Source of the DNA: Streptomyces sp. NRRL F-5122
Lineage (GTDB): Bacteria; Actinomycetota; Actinomycetes; Streptomycetales; Streptomycetaceae
NCBI RefSeq assembly: GCF_001507435.1
Contig: NZ_LMWH01000059.1
Span: forward strand, 62,001 to 126,000
DNA length: 64,000 bases
Reading direction: 5' to 3'
Shown here: positions 38,384 to 48,276 of the stretch, piece by piece
How the letters are laid out: every line of letters begins with the position of its first letter
How positions within the stretch are numbered: position 1 is the stretch's first letter
Notes under the pieces: model-generated
What the model was told of the DNA's origin: nothing
The model's input: the letters and a program-made list of their open reading frames with translations, nothing else
Databases searched by the model: none
Position numbers and translations under genes: made by a program

Positions 38384-39448
38384 CTAGAAGGTGCGGGGGC
38401 AGAACTCCGACGTGAGCAGGGACCGTTCCAGTCCGGGGTCCTCGAATCCGTCCGTGTCGACACGGAAGGTGAGGACGTGTCGGCCGTCGACGGTCGCCGC
38501 GCTGCGCACATAGCTGCCGGAGATCCGCCCGTCGTGTCCCCACACCGTCGTGCCGCACGAAAGCTTCTCCGGATAGAGCCCCATGCCGTACACGCCCTGT
38601 GCGGCGCGGGTGTCGAGCATCTCGCCGAGCTGGCGCCTGGGCAGCAGTGAGCCGCCGAGCAGGGCCGCGTAGAAGCGGTCGAGATCGGCCAGCGTGGTCA
38701 CCAGCTCGCCGGACGCCCCGGCCACGCGGGGGTCGAGCTCGGTGACGTCGGACCCGTCGGCGGCATAGGCGCGGCCGTGCGGCGCGGGAAGGGCGGTGCG
38801 GCTGCCCGGGAAGGACGTGCCCGTCAGCCGGAGGGGAGCGATGATGCGCTGCTCGGCCTCGACGGCGTAGGAGTGACCGGTGACCTGCTGGACGATCATG
38901 CCGAGCACGACGTAGTTGGTGTTGGAGTACGCGAAGCGACCCCGCGCGGTCGGCGGGTGGGCGAGCGCGATGCGCACGGCCTGGAGCGGGGTCAGGGGGA
39001 CGAGGCCCCTGGTGTCCGCGGTGAAGTCGGCCAGGCCGCTGGTGTGGGTGAGCAGGGCGCGCAGGGTCAGCGTGCGGCCGTCGTTGCCCGCGCCGCGTAC
39101 CAGTCCCGGCAGATGGTCCTCCACCGAGTCCGACAGGGACAGCCGGTGCTCGGCGGCCAGTTGCAGCACCACCGTGGCGATGAAGGTCTTGGTGACGCTG
39201 CCGGCGCGGAAGTGGTCGGCGCGGGCGATCCCGGGACCGGCGTGCGCGAAGCGCGAGTCCGTCCCGTCCCGGGCCAGCAGCGCGGCCGAGGCCGCGGGCG
39301 CGCGGGCCGCCACCGCGAGCCGGGGCAGGACGACGTCCGTCTCCGCGGGCAGGCGGGCCTGCGAGCCGCCCGGGGCGATTCCGAGCAGCGCCAGGCATAC
39401 CGGTACGCCCAATAGGGTCCGGGTCCGGGGTGTCCGGCGCAGCGGCAT
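38384..39448 (-). CDS. Secreted serine hydrolase of the beta-lactamase/DD-peptidase family
   Basis: A 354-residue protein with an N-terminal signal peptide (about 1–30, ending near GSQA). The class C/DD-peptidase triad is present: SVTK (Ser84, Lys87), YSN (Tyr174–Asn176) and HDG (305–307) in place of KTG. The long insert and HTSGLADF block match D-alanyl-D-alanine carboxypeptidase/esterase-type members. The target may be cell-wall peptide or an ester. The ATG at 39448 has GAGGAAGGA upstream. It converges with glpD. Confidence 0.9.
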   Translation of the reverse strand: MPLRRTPRTRTLLGVPVCLALLGIAPGGSQARLPAETDVVLPRLAVAARAPAASAALLARDGTDSRFAHAGPGIARADHFRAGSVTKTFIATVVLQLAAEHRLSLSDSVEDHLPGLVRGAGNDGRTLTLRALLTHTSGLADFTADTRGLVPLTPLQAVRIALAHPPTARGRFAYSNTNYVVLGMIVQQVTGHSYAVEAEQRIIAPLRLTGTSFPGSRTALPAPHGRAYAADGSDVTELDPRVAGASGELVTTLADLDRFYAALLGGSLLPRRQLGEMLDTRAAQGVYGMGLYPEKLSCGTTVWGHDGRISGSYVRSAATVDGRHVLTFRVDTDGFEDPGLERSLLTSEFCPRTF

Positions 39449-39726
39449 CGGATTCCTTCCTCGTCGCGGCCCATCATGGAGGACGACCCTGTGACGGGGT
39501 CGGGCAGGGCCCGCGCGGCACCGGCTCCGGCGGCGGGGCAGGGGCGTGACGGCGGCCCGTGCCGGGCACCGTGGCGCACCCCGAGGCCTCGACGGCACGG
39601 TGTCCGTCCGGAGGGACGTCCTCGGGCGCGGGGCGAGCCGCAGGATCAGGGGCACCCTGGGCGTTGGACGGTCCGTGCGTGAGGGACAATGGAGGCTCTG
39701 TCAGGGCGGGTTGCATGAGGGGACGC

Positions 39727-41766
39727 ATGTCGGAGGCGGAGCGGGCGGGCACACCCCGTCAGGACAAGAGCGAACGTCTCCTCGCCGGGCGCTACCGGCT
39801 GGGGGATGTACTCGGCCGCGGCGGCATGGGCACCGTGTGGCGCGCCAAGGACGAGACCCTGGGCCGCACGGTCGCCGTGAAGGAGCTGCGGTTCCCCTCG
39901 AGCATCGACGAGGACGAGAAGCGCCGGCTCATCACACGCACGCTGCGTGAGGCCAAGGCGATCGCCCGGATCCGCAACAACGGCGCGGTGACCGTCTTCG
40001 ACGTGGTCCACGAGGACGACCGGCCCTGGATCGTGATGGAGCTGATCGAGGGCAAGTCCCTCGCCGAGGTCATCCGCGAGGACGGCCTGCTGGAGCCGAA
40101 GCGCGCCGCGGAGGTCGGGCTCGCGGTCCTCGACGTGCTGCGCGCCGCGCACCGCGAGGGCATCCTGCACCGCGACGTGAAGCCGTCGAACGTGCTGATC
40201 GCCGAGGACGGCCGCGTCGTTCTCACGGACTTCGGCATCGCGCAGGTCGAGGGCGACCCGTCCATCACCTCCACCGGCATGCTCGTCGGCGCGCCCTCCT
40301 ACATCTCGCCGGAGCGGGCGCGCGGTCACAAGCCGGGCCCGGCGGCGGACCTGTGGTCGCTCGGCGGACTGCTGTACGCGGCGGTCGAGGGCGTGCCGCC
40401 CTACGACAAGGGATCGGCCATCGCCACGCTGACGGCGGTGATGACCGAACCGGTCGAGGAGCCGAAGCACGCGGGCCCGTTGAAGAACGTCATCTACGGG
40501 CTGCTCGCCAAGGATCCCCAGCAGCGGCTGGACGACCGGGGCGCGCGGGCGATGCTCGCCGAGGTCATCCACGCGCCCGATCCCAAGGAGGCGCAGCCGG
40601 CCGACGCGACCCGGGTCGTGGCCCTGCCGCCGGCACCCGAGGGGCCTGCGAGCACGGGGGCCGACAGCCCGGAGCCCGCCAAGCGGGGTGAGGAGGCCGC
40701 CGAGCGGCTGCGCGGGGCGCTCAGGTCCGTGCGCAAGGCCGCGGTGTCGGCCGGCGCGGCCACGGCCGCCGCCGCGACGGCTGCGCGGTCCAGGACCTCG
40801 GGATCCACGAACGACGAGACGTCCGAGGCCGCGTCGTCCGGGAGCCCGGCGGCGCCCGCGGCCGGGACGCCCGGTGTGCCCCGTCCGGCGGACGCCTCGT
40901 CCGGCGAGAGGGACACCACCGCCGTCGTCGGATCGGACTCCGGTACGGCGAAGCCGAGTTCGGGCTGGCCCATCGTGCCCGACCCGGACCGGCCGCCGCG
41001 CCCGGCCCAGCCGCCGCGGGCCCCGATCACCGATGTGGTGCCGAAGCGCACGTTGGTGATCGTCGCCGTCGTGGTGGCCCTCGCCGTGCTCGGGACGGTG
41101 CTCGCGATCGCGCTCCACGGTGGTGACGGCGGCTCGCAGGACAGCAAGAAGGGGGCCGCCAAGTCGGCCGTGTCCGGGGAGGCCACCGCCGGCGGCGGGA
41201 CCAAGGACGACGGTTCGCACACGGACAGCGGCACCGCGACCGGCGATCCGGACGAGCAGAACACCGGGGGCGGTTCGCCGGCGGCGAGCGCCAGTGCGAG
41301 CGGCAGCGCCCCGTCAGCCCCGTCGGACGACAACGAGGCGACGACGCCGTACAAGGGCGGTCAGGGCTACTCGATCGGGCTGCCGGACGGCTGGAAGTAC
41401 AGCTCGTCGGACTCCGCCGGGGACCGCTTCACCGGCCCCGACGGACAGCGGCTGCTCGTCGCCTGGACGTCCACGCCCAAGGACGATCCGGTGGCCGACT
41501 GGAAGAACCAGGAGCGCTACATGACGCGCTCCCAGTACAAGCGGATCCGGATCGAGAAGGTGGACTACCGCGGCTGGAACACCGCCGACTGGGAGTTCTC
41601 GTACTCCGACGGAGGCACCGCCTACCGGGTCATCGACCGCGGGTTCGTCGTCAACGCGCACCAGGGTTACGCACTGCTGTACACGGCGAAGGCGTCCGGC
41701 TGGGACGGCGATCCGCGCAAGGACACCTGGAAGGCGCTGACGGAGACCTTCCGCCCCAAGTCGTGA
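39727..41766 (+). CDS. Membrane Ser/Thr protein kinase, array member 1
   Basis: A 679-residue receptor-like kinase. The cytoplasmic kinase domain (about 22–285) has the glycine loop GRGGMGTV, VAVK (Lys52), HRDVKPSN (148–155), DFG (168–170) and a SPER motif. A Pro/Ser/Ala-rich juxtamembrane region of about 150 residues precedes one transmembrane helix (about 441–462). Outside lies a Gly/Ser/Asp linker and a domain starting GYSIGLPDGWKYSS. No PASTA repeats are present. ATG 39727 has GAGGGG upstream; an ATG four codons earlier is possible. It is first of five tandem kinase genes, matching the SCO4775–4779 array as I remember it. Confidence 0.93.
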   Translation: MSEAERAGTPRQDKSERLLAGRYRLGDVLGRGGMGTVWRAKDETLGRTVAVKELRFPSSIDEDEKRRLITRTLREAKAIARIRNNGAVTVFDVVHEDDRPWIVMELIEGKSLAEVIREDGLLEPKRAAEVGLAVLDVLRAAHREGILHRDVKPSNVLIAEDGRVVLTDFGIAQVEGDPSITSTGMLVGAPSYISPERARGHKPGPAADLWSLGGLLYAAVEGVPPYDKGSAIATLTAVMTEPVEEPKHAGPLKNVIYGLLAKDPQQRLDDRGARAMLAEVIHAPDPKEAQPADATRVVALPPAPEGPASTGADSPEPAKRGEEAAERLRGALRSVRKAAVSAGAATAAAATAARSRTSGSTNDETSEAASSGSPAAPAAGTPGVPRPADASSGERDTTAVVGSDSGTAKPSSGWPIVPDPDRPPRPAQPPRAPITDVVPKRTLVIVAVVVALAVLGTVLAIALHGGDGGSQDSKKGAAKSAVSGEATAGGGTKDDGSHTDSGTATGDPDEQNTGGGSPAASASASGSAPSAPSDDNEATTPYKGGQGYSIGLPDGWKYSSSDSAGDRFTGPDGQRLLVAWTSTPKDDPVADWKNQERYMTRSQYKRIRIEKVDYRGWNTADWEFSYSDGGTAYRVIDRGFVVNAHQGYALLYTAKASGWDGDPRKDTWKALTETFRPKS

Positions 41767-41936
41767 CGTTCCACGCATCGCGCTGATGTTCGACGCGGTT
41801 GTGTGGCGGGGAGATATGACATCCCCGGGTTGCCGGTTGCCTCCGGCACGTATCGTGAGGGATTGCGGACCGTACGCATCCAGAACGGGACGCAAGGCGA
41901 ACGGAATTGACCAACCGGGCGGCAGGGGGAGGCATC

Positions 41937-44531
41937 GTGGACGACTATGCGGGTCGGGTACTCGCCGACCGCTACCGCCTGCCGCTGCCACCCCCCGATG
42001 AATACGAACTGGCCGAGACACGCGCCTTCGACACCTACAGCGGTCAGGAAGTCCTGGTACGCCAGGTGCCGTTGCCCGAGGTGGTCGAGGCCGAGGTGCT
42101 CGGCGCGGACGGACTGCCCGACGGATTCGTGGCGCGCGAGGGCCGGTCCCGGGGCGCCTCCGCCCGCACGGCGGCCACACGACGGCCGGCCGAACCCGCG
42201 GTGCGCCGTGCGATCGAGGCGGCGCAGGCCGCCGCGCAGATACCCGACCACCCCCGGCTCGACCAGGTCTTCGACGTGTTCGCCGAGGGCGGTTCGCTGT
42301 GGATAGTGAGCGAACTGGTGGCGGCACGTCCGCTGGAGGACCTGCTCGGGCAGAGCCCGCTGACGCCGTACCGGGCCGCCGAGGTCGCCTCCGACGTCCT
42401 CATGGCGCTGCGCGTGCTGCACGCCCACGGCTGGGTGCACCGCAACATCACCGCGCGCACGGTCCTCGTCTGCGACGACGGACGCGTGGTCCTGACCGGT
42501 CTGGCGGCCGGCGCCGCGGAGGAAGCGCTGTGCGGCTACGACCCGGTGCCACCACGGGAGTCCGAGCAGGCCGACGCAACCACGACCGGGGCCGGTGACG
42601 CCCCCGGCTCCCGGCCCGGTGCCCCGGCGGACCGCGGTCCCGCAGCCGGAGGTCCCGGTGGGCGGCCCACCGGCGGTACGCACGGGCCCGTGGGCGGGGC
42701 CGCGCAGGGCATGGACCCGGAGGCCGCGCGGCGGGCCGCGATCGAAGCGCGGGCGGGCGGCACGGCGCCCGGTGCCGGCATCCCCGATGGTGTTGTGCCC
42801 GCGGCGGGACCCCATGCGCTGGAGTCCGCCGGAGATGTGCGCGCGGCCCGGGCCGGGGCGATCGCTGCGTACCGCGCGGGCGCGCGGGCCGCGGCCCGGG
42901 TGCAGGAGGAACAGCGCGGCGACCGGACGGCGTTGCCCGGACCCCGTACTGCCGGCACCGGCCCCGCGGCACCGTCCCAGGCGTCCGGGGAGGTGGTGGA
43001 GCGCCGCACCGACACCCCGCCCGGGCAGATCGTCGACCCCTATGGAGTGGGCCGCACGACGTCCTGGCACGGCGCGGTCCCACGTCCCGCGGCGCCCGTG
43101 ACCGACGGCCGGGGGCACGCCGCGCTGCCGGGCGGCACCTCCGCGCCGCAGGGAGAGGGCGGCGGCCCGTACGCCGCCCCCGGCTCCCGTACGGGCAGGC
43201 CGTACGAGACCGCGGCCGCGGGAGTGCCCGGCGCCGCCCCGGCCGCTCCCGGTACCCAGTGGAACCACCGCGGCCCCGCGACCGCACTGGCCGCCGAGCG
43301 CGCGCGGCAGGCGCGGATGGCCGTCGTCGGGCCCGTCACCGAGCGGTGGGCGCCCGAGCAGGCCGGACCGGTGCACGAGAACTGGCAGTTGGCCGCGCCG
43401 ATCGGGCCCGCGACCGACCTCTGGGCCCTGGGCGCGCTGCTGTTCCGTGCGGTCCAGGGCCACGCGCCCTACCCCGAGGAGAACACCGCCGAGCTGGTTC
43501 AGCTCGTCTGTGCGGAACCGCCCGCCTTCGCCGAGGAGTGCGGATCGCTGCGCCCTGTCGTGGAGTCGCTGCTGCGTCAGGACCCCATCGACCGCCCCGA
43601 CTTCGAGGAACTGCGGGGCTGGCTGCGCTCCCTCGTCAGATCCGCCCCGGAGCCGGATGCGGGCGCGCATGTCGTCGCGGCGCCGCCGGTCGACCCCGGG
43701 CGACTGCCGATCGTGCGCCGCCGCGGCGAGCTGGTCCGCAGGCGTCGCGCCGGGGTTCCCGCGACCACCCACGCCCGTCACAGGCGGGTCAGGGACGACC
43801 GGCCACCGCGGCCCCGGAGACTCGGCCGCACCCTGCTTCTGCTGATCCTGCTCGCACTGGCCGCGGCGCTCGCGTACGCGATGGTGTTCATGCCGAAGGC
43901 CGACTCCGGCAGCCGCGGCGGCGGCACGGTGGGGGAGCGCACCCGCGCCGCCGGTGAAGTGGGCCCCGCCCCACGGCAGTCCGCCACGAGCGCCGCCGGG
44001 CGGCCCGGCCGGGAGGGTTCCAAGAGCCCTTCGCCGACCGCCGGTTCGGCGGAGACGCAGACGAGCGGGGGCCAGGCCGCCCAGGGCTTCACGGTGCGAG
44101 AGGACCCCGAGGGCTTCCGTGTCGCAGTGGCCGAGGGATGGGAGCGCACGCCGAAGAACGGGCGCTCCCAGGTCGTCTACTCCCGGGGCGACTTCGAGCT
44201 GATCGTCGTGCCCGGACGCGACAGCACCGCCACGTACGGCACGGATCCGCTGTCCTACCAGCGGGAGTCGGAGCCCGAACTGCAGCCGTTCCGCGATTCG
44301 ACCTGGGCCACCTCCAGCGGGATGCGGCGCATCGACGTCGGCGGACGGACCCTGGTCGAGGGGCAGTTCACCTGGACCGACGGTGACGGCCGGGAGCTGT
44401 TCGTGCGCAATCTCGTCGTCACCGTGGGCGGCCGCTACCACGTGGTGCAGGTCCGCGGTCCGGAGGCCGAACGCGACGAGGTGACCCGCCTGTACGAGCA
44501 GGCGGAGCAGACCTACCAGGCGACCGGCTGA
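41937..44531 (+). CDS. Membrane pseudokinase, array member 2
   Basis: An 864-residue protein with a recognisable but defective kinase domain. There is no glycine loop, the ATP-binding Lys is Arg42 (VLVRQV), HRD is HRN (168–170) and DFG is TGL (187–189). After the would-be activation segment a Pro/Gly/Ala-rich insert of about 250 residues interrupts the domain. It then resumes at RWAPEQ with PATDLWALGALLF and the RPDFEELRGWL end. A basic stretch, one transmembrane helix (about 630–648) and an extracytoplasmic domain (EGFRVAVAEGWERTP) follow. The GTG at 41937 has GGGGGAGG upstream. Scaffold or allosteric function is inferred. Confidence 0.9.
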   Translation: MDDYAGRVLADRYRLPLPPPDEYELAETRAFDTYSGQEVLVRQVPLPEVVEAEVLGADGLPDGFVAREGRSRGASARTAATRRPAEPAVRRAIEAAQAAAQIPDHPRLDQVFDVFAEGGSLWIVSELVAARPLEDLLGQSPLTPYRAAEVASDVLMALRVLHAHGWVHRNITARTVLVCDDGRVVLTGLAAGAAEEALCGYDPVPPRESEQADATTTGAGDAPGSRPGAPADRGPAAGGPGGRPTGGTHGPVGGAAQGMDPEAARRAAIEARAGGTAPGAGIPDGVVPAAGPHALESAGDVRAARAGAIAAYRAGARAAARVQEEQRGDRTALPGPRTAGTGPAAPSQASGEVVERRTDTPPGQIVDPYGVGRTTSWHGAVPRPAAPVTDGRGHAALPGGTSAPQGEGGGPYAAPGSRTGRPYETAAAGVPGAAPAAPGTQWNHRGPATALAAERARQARMAVVGPVTERWAPEQAGPVHENWQLAAPIGPATDLWALGALLFRAVQGHAPYPEENTAELVQLVCAEPPAFAEECGSLRPVVESLLRQDPIDRPDFEELRGWLRSLVRSAPEPDAGAHVVAAPPVDPGRLPIVRRRGELVRRRRAGVPATTHARHRRVRDDRPPRPRRLGRTLLLLILLALAAALAYAMVFMPKADSGSRGGGTVGERTRAAGEVGPAPRQSATSAAGRPGREGSKSPSPTAGSAETQTSGGQAAQGFTVREDPEGFRVAVAEGWERTPKNGRSQVVYSRGDFELIVVPGRDSTATYGTDPLSYQRESEPELQPFRDSTWATSSGMRRIDVGGRTLVEGQFTWTDGDGRELFVRNLVVTVGGRYHVVQVRGPEAERDEVTRLYEQAEQTYQATG

Positions 44532-44752
44532 GCACGGTCCGTCACCGCTCGCCCCGTTCCGCACGCCCCGCGAACCTCGCAAAGCTCGTTCAACGCACAA
44601 GCAACGGGGTCCGATTGGGCTGAGTGTGCGGTGGTTCCGTCCCGTACGTGGAAGGGAGAACCGTCACAGTGCGGTCTCCGTTCCGCCCCCGCCGGTTCCC
44701 TGGGTGGGGGCCCCTCTTTAATGTGACCTCGTCAAGAGCATTGCGGGGAAAC

Positions 44753-46390
44753 GTGAATCAGATGCAGGGCCTGCTCCTCGCGGGCCGCTACCGGCTCGTC
44801 GATTCCATCGGCAGCGGCGGCATGGGCCGGGTGTGGCGCGCCCACGACGAGGTGCTGCACCGGGCTGTCGCCATCAAGGAACTGACGGCCGCCCTGTACG
44901 TCACGGAAAGTGACCGTGCGGTACTGCTCGCCCGGACCCACGCCGAAGCCAGGGCCGCCGCGCGTATCAACCACTCCGCCGTCGTCACCATCCACGACGT
45001 CCTGGAGCACGACAACCGGCCCTGGATCGTCATGGAGCTGGTCGAGGGCGGCTCGCTGGCGGACGCGGTCAAGGAACGCGGCCGTATCGAGGCACCCGAG
45101 GCGGCGCGCATCGGGCTGTGGGTCCTGCGCGCGCTGGGCGCCGCGCACGCGGCGGGCGTCCTCCACCGCGACGTGAAGCCGGGCAACGTGCTGCTCGCCA
45201 CCGACGGACGTGTGCTGCTCACCGACTTCGGCATCGCGCAGGTCGAGGGCGACTCGACCATCACGCGCACGGGGGAGATCGTCGGGTCCGTCGACTACCT
45301 CGCACCCGAGCGGGTCCGCGGCCACGACCCGGGCCCCGCCTCCGACCTCTGGGCGCTCGGCGCCACCCTGTACACGGCGGTGGAGGGCAGGTCGCCGTTC
45401 CGCCGCACCTCGCCGCTGACCACCATGCAGGCCGTGGTGGACGAGAACCCGGCGCCGCCGCAGTTCGCGGGTGCGCTGGGCCCGGTGATCGCGGCCCTGC
45501 TGAGCAAGGATCCGGTGCACCGGCCGGGCGCGGCACAGCTGGAGCAGATGCTGGCCGAGGCCGCCGAGGGACGGCGGCCGAGGTCGGCACAGGAGTACGT
45601 ATCGACGCAGCACGTCGACCTGCCGCACCGCGAGGACACCACGGTGAACTCCCCGGGGCGGCGCGAGGAGCACGAGGCCCAGGCGGTCGGGCGCACCCGG
45701 CTTCAGCCCGCGGCGCCGCCCGCACCGCGTGCGCGGCGCCGCGGCCGCACGGTCGCGCTGGTCCTCGCGGTGGCCGCGGTCGTCGGCGCGGCGGGCGCGG
45801 TGGCCGTGAACTGGTTCGCCGACCGGGACACCGGTACCGGCCTGTCCGTCGGTTCCACCTCCACCTCCACCTCCACCTCCACCTCCACCTCGGCCTCGCC
45901 CGCCCAGGGTTCGCAGCAGGCCGGGAGCGGCCTGCCCGACGGGTGGGTGCGCAAGAAGGATCCGGTGGTGGGCTTCACCATCGCCCTTCCGGGCAAGCAG
46001 TGGAAGCGCAAGAAGTACGACTCCTTCCAGACCGACTACACGCCCGACGGCGGCCGGCACTTCATCCGCATAGCCATCGACGACTCGCCGGACTTCGACG
46101 AGTCGTACGAGCACCAGGTCGACCTCGAACAGCAGATTCAGGGGCTGACCGACTACAACCGGGTGACGCTGCACAAGAACATCTACCGCGACTGCCCAGG
46201 CTCCGAATGGGAGTTCACGTTCACCGCGGTGACGCCGTTCCCCGGTCCGCGCCATGACATCGAGGAGACGTACATCGGCCGCAACGGAGTCGAGTACGCC
46301 ATCTACATGTCCGGTCCGGCGGAGGACTGGGACACGATGCGCAAGCAGTTCGACGTGCTGCTGAGGGCCTGGCGTCAGCCGACCGGCTGA
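44753..46390 (+). CDS. Membrane Ser/Thr protein kinase, array member 3
   Basis: A 545-residue kinase. It has GSGGMGRVWRA, IKEL (Lys42), HRDVKPGN (138–145), DFG (158–160) and APER. The juxtamembrane linker is rich in Arg/Pro and the transmembrane helix is about 333–355. The extracytoplasmic part begins with a Ser-Thr alternating tract encoded by six perfect TCCACC copies, then LPDGWVRKK and a GFTIALPGKQWKRK domain. The GTG at 44753 has GGGGAA upstream; an ATG three codons later is also possible. The 221-base gap from member 2 may carry its own promoter. Confidence 0.92.
   Translation: MNQMQGLLLAGRYRLVDSIGSGGMGRVWRAHDEVLHRAVAIKELTAALYVTESDRAVLLARTHAEARAAARINHSAVVTIHDVLEHDNRPWIVMELVEGGSLADAVKERGRIEAPEAARIGLWVLRALGAAHAAGVLHRDVKPGNVLLATDGRVLLTDFGIAQVEGDSTITRTGEIVGSVDYLAPERVRGHDPGPASDLWALGATLYTAVEGRSPFRRTSPLTTMQAVVDENPAPPQFAGALGPVIAALLSKDPVHRPGAAQLEQMLAEAAEGRRPRSAQEYVSTQHVDLPHREDTTVNSPGRREEHEAQAVGRTRLQPAAPPAPRARRRGRTVALVLAVAAVVGAAGAVAVNWFADRDTGTGLSVGSTSTSTSTSTSTSASPAQGSQQAGSGLPDGWVRKKDPVVGFTIALPGKQWKRKKYDSFQTDYTPDGGRHFIRIAIDDSPDFDESYEHQVDLEQQIQGLTDYNRVTLHKNIYRDCPGSEWEFTFTAVTPFPGPRHDIEETYIGRNGVEYAIYMSGPAEDWDTMRKQFDVLLRAWRQPTG
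45854..45889 (+). repeat. Hexanucleotide repeat (TCCACC)6
   Basis: Six perfect copies of TCCACC encode the Ser-Thr linker just outside the membrane in kinase member 3. Gain or loss of a unit keeps the frame and changes linker length by two residues. Confidence 0.9.
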
Positions 46391-46519
46391 CGGCCGGGGC
46401 CAGCACGCCCCCTCGTGCGCCCCCGAACGTCCACCGCACCTCGTCCGTACGCCCTCTTGCGTCGCTTGTCGGCCACTGTGACGACAGCGTCCGGGAGGGT
46501 TCGTGTCCCGTGCGGCATC

Positions 46520-48184
46520 ATGGGGCTCATGGGGACCGAGGGGGGACACGTCCGTGTGATAGCGGGCCGCTACCGGCTTCAGGAGCGGATCGGCCGGGGC
46601 GGCATGGGCGTCGTCTGGCGGGCGACCGACGAGTTGCTCGGCCGGCAGGTCGCGGTCAAGGAGCTCGTCCTCGACACCTCGCTCTCCACCGAAGAGGCCC
46701 GGCTGCAGCGCGAGCGCACCCTGCGGGAGGCGCGCGCGGTCGCGCAGTTGCGGCACCCGCACATCATCGTCGTGCACGACGTCGTCGAGCACGACGAGCG
46801 TCCCTACATCGTGATGGAGCTGATCGTCGGAGGCTCGCTCGCCGAGCGCCTGGCCGACCGCGGACCCGTCGACGCGCGCGAGGCCGCCCGGATCGGCATC
46901 GCCCTGCTGGGCGCGCTGCGCCGCGCGCACGAATCGGGTGTGCTGCACCGCGACCTCAAGCCCGCGAACGTGCTGATGGAGGCGGAGACCGACCGCGTCG
47001 TCCTCACCGACTTCGGTATCGCGCAGGTCGAGGGCGCCACCACGCTCACCGAGAGCGGCTCCTTCGTCGGCTCGCCCGAGTACACCGCGCCCGAGCGGAT
47101 GTCCGGGGTGCGCACCGGGCCCGAGTCCGATCTGTGGTCACTGGGTGCGCTGCTGTGCGCCGTGCTCAGCGGCGAGTCGCCGTTCCGGCGGGACTCGTTG
47201 GGCGGGATCCTGCATGCGGTGGTCGTCGACGAGATCCGGCCTCCCGCGCAGGCTCAGCCGATCCTTCCCGTCGTACGAGGGCTGCTGGAGCGCGATCCGG
47301 GCCGGCGTCTGGACGGAGCGGAGGCGGAGCGGCTGCTGCGGGAGTTCCTGGAGACCGGACGGACGCCGAGGGTGCCGGTGGCGTACACACCGACGCAGCG
47401 GGACATGCCCCGGCGCGTCGTGCCGCCGGTCCCGTGGGACGGGCGCGAGGCGGCCGCGCGGCAGGCGGGAGCCGGATCCACGGCGGGCAAGCCGTCCGCA
47501 CGGGGCGCCCTGGTCGCGGCCGCGCTGGTCGCGGCGATGGCCGGAGCAGGCGTCTCGGCGGCTGCGCTGCTGCTGCGCGACGGCGGTGGCGCCCCCGGCA
47601 CGCCCGCGAGTTCGTCGCCGCCGCGTACATCGGTGGGCACGGAGCCGTCCGGCCTGGGGTCCGCGCCCGCCCCCACGGTGACGGTGACGCGCCCGCCCTC
47701 CTCGGCCCCGGCGTCTCCTGCGGCATCGGCCCCGGTACCCGGGGCGCCCTCCGGGTACCGGCGCATACGGGACGCGGGAAGGTTCTCGCTCGCCGTGCCG
47801 GAAGGGTTCACGCGTGTCCCGCAGGGCGAGCGGATCTTCTACATGTCGCCCGGCCGGACGTTCCGCATCGGCATCAAGGCGGCCGAACCCGAAGAGGGCG
47901 GCCCGCTCGCGGTGATGCGGCGCTCGGCCGCCGACGGGCCGGACAACAACCCGGGTTACCGGGACGGCCGGGTCGTCGGCACGTCGCACGGCGGGAACCC
48001 GGCGGCGCTCTGGGAGTTCACCTGGAACGGCTTCTCCGCGGCCGAGGGCCCGCGGCACACCTACGACCTGTGCTGGGAGCAGGGCGGCCGGATGTACGAC
48101 GTGTGGGTGTCGGCGCCGGTCGGGAAGGTGCGGGAGGCGAAGGAGTACTTCGACGTCGCGGTGGACACGTTCGTCCCGTCCTGA
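46520..48184 (+). CDS. Membrane Ser/Thr protein kinase, array member 4
   Basis: A 554-residue kinase. It has GRGGMGVVWRA, VAVK (Lys47), HRDLKPAN (143–150), DFG (164–166) and APER. A short basic linker precedes the transmembrane helix (about 328–352). The outside part is a Pro/Ser/Thr linker, then SGYRRIRDAGRFSLAVPEG and a Trp/Tyr-rich end. Start is ATG 46520, with an ATG three codons later as alternative; neither has a good ribosome site. It is 129 bases after member 3. Confidence 0.92.
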   Translation: MGLMGTEGGHVRVIAGRYRLQERIGRGGMGVVWRATDELLGRQVAVKELVLDTSLSTEEARLQRERTLREARAVAQLRHPHIIVVHDVVEHDERPYIVMELIVGGSLAERLADRGPVDAREAARIGIALLGALRRAHESGVLHRDLKPANVLMEAETDRVVLTDFGIAQVEGATTLTESGSFVGSPEYTAPERMSGVRTGPESDLWSLGALLCAVLSGESPFRRDSLGGILHAVVVDEIRPPAQAQPILPVVRGLLERDPGRRLDGAEAERLLREFLETGRTPRVPVAYTPTQRDMPRRVVPPVPWDGREAAARQAGAGSTAGKPSARGALVAAALVAAMAGAGVSAAALLLRDGGGAPGTPASSSPPRTSVGTEPSGLGSAPAPTVTVTRPPSSAPASPAASAPVPGAPSGYRRIRDAGRFSLAVPEGFTRVPQGERIFYMSPGRTFRIGIKAAEPEEGGPLAVMRRSAADGPDNNPGYRDGRVVGTSHGGNPAALWEFTWNGFSAAEGPRHTYDLCWEQGGRMYDVWVSAPVGKVREAKEYFDVAVDTFVPS

Positions 48185-48276
48185 ACCGGAGACATCTCAC
48201 CCGGTGCGTCACGGGTCTGTGACCGGTGTGGGACGGGGGGTGGCTGAAGGAGCGCCCGCACGATAAGCATGAGCGC

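Noticed and set aside
41667..44600. A 977-codon minus-strand frame opposite the pseudokinase gene
   Set aside because: The plus-strand protein has clear kinase, transmembrane and outer domains. The reverse frame is low-complexity and has no start context.
45854..45889. Tandem repeat considered as a CRISPR-like array
   Set aside because: Six-base units without spacers inside a coding frame; a simple microsatellite.
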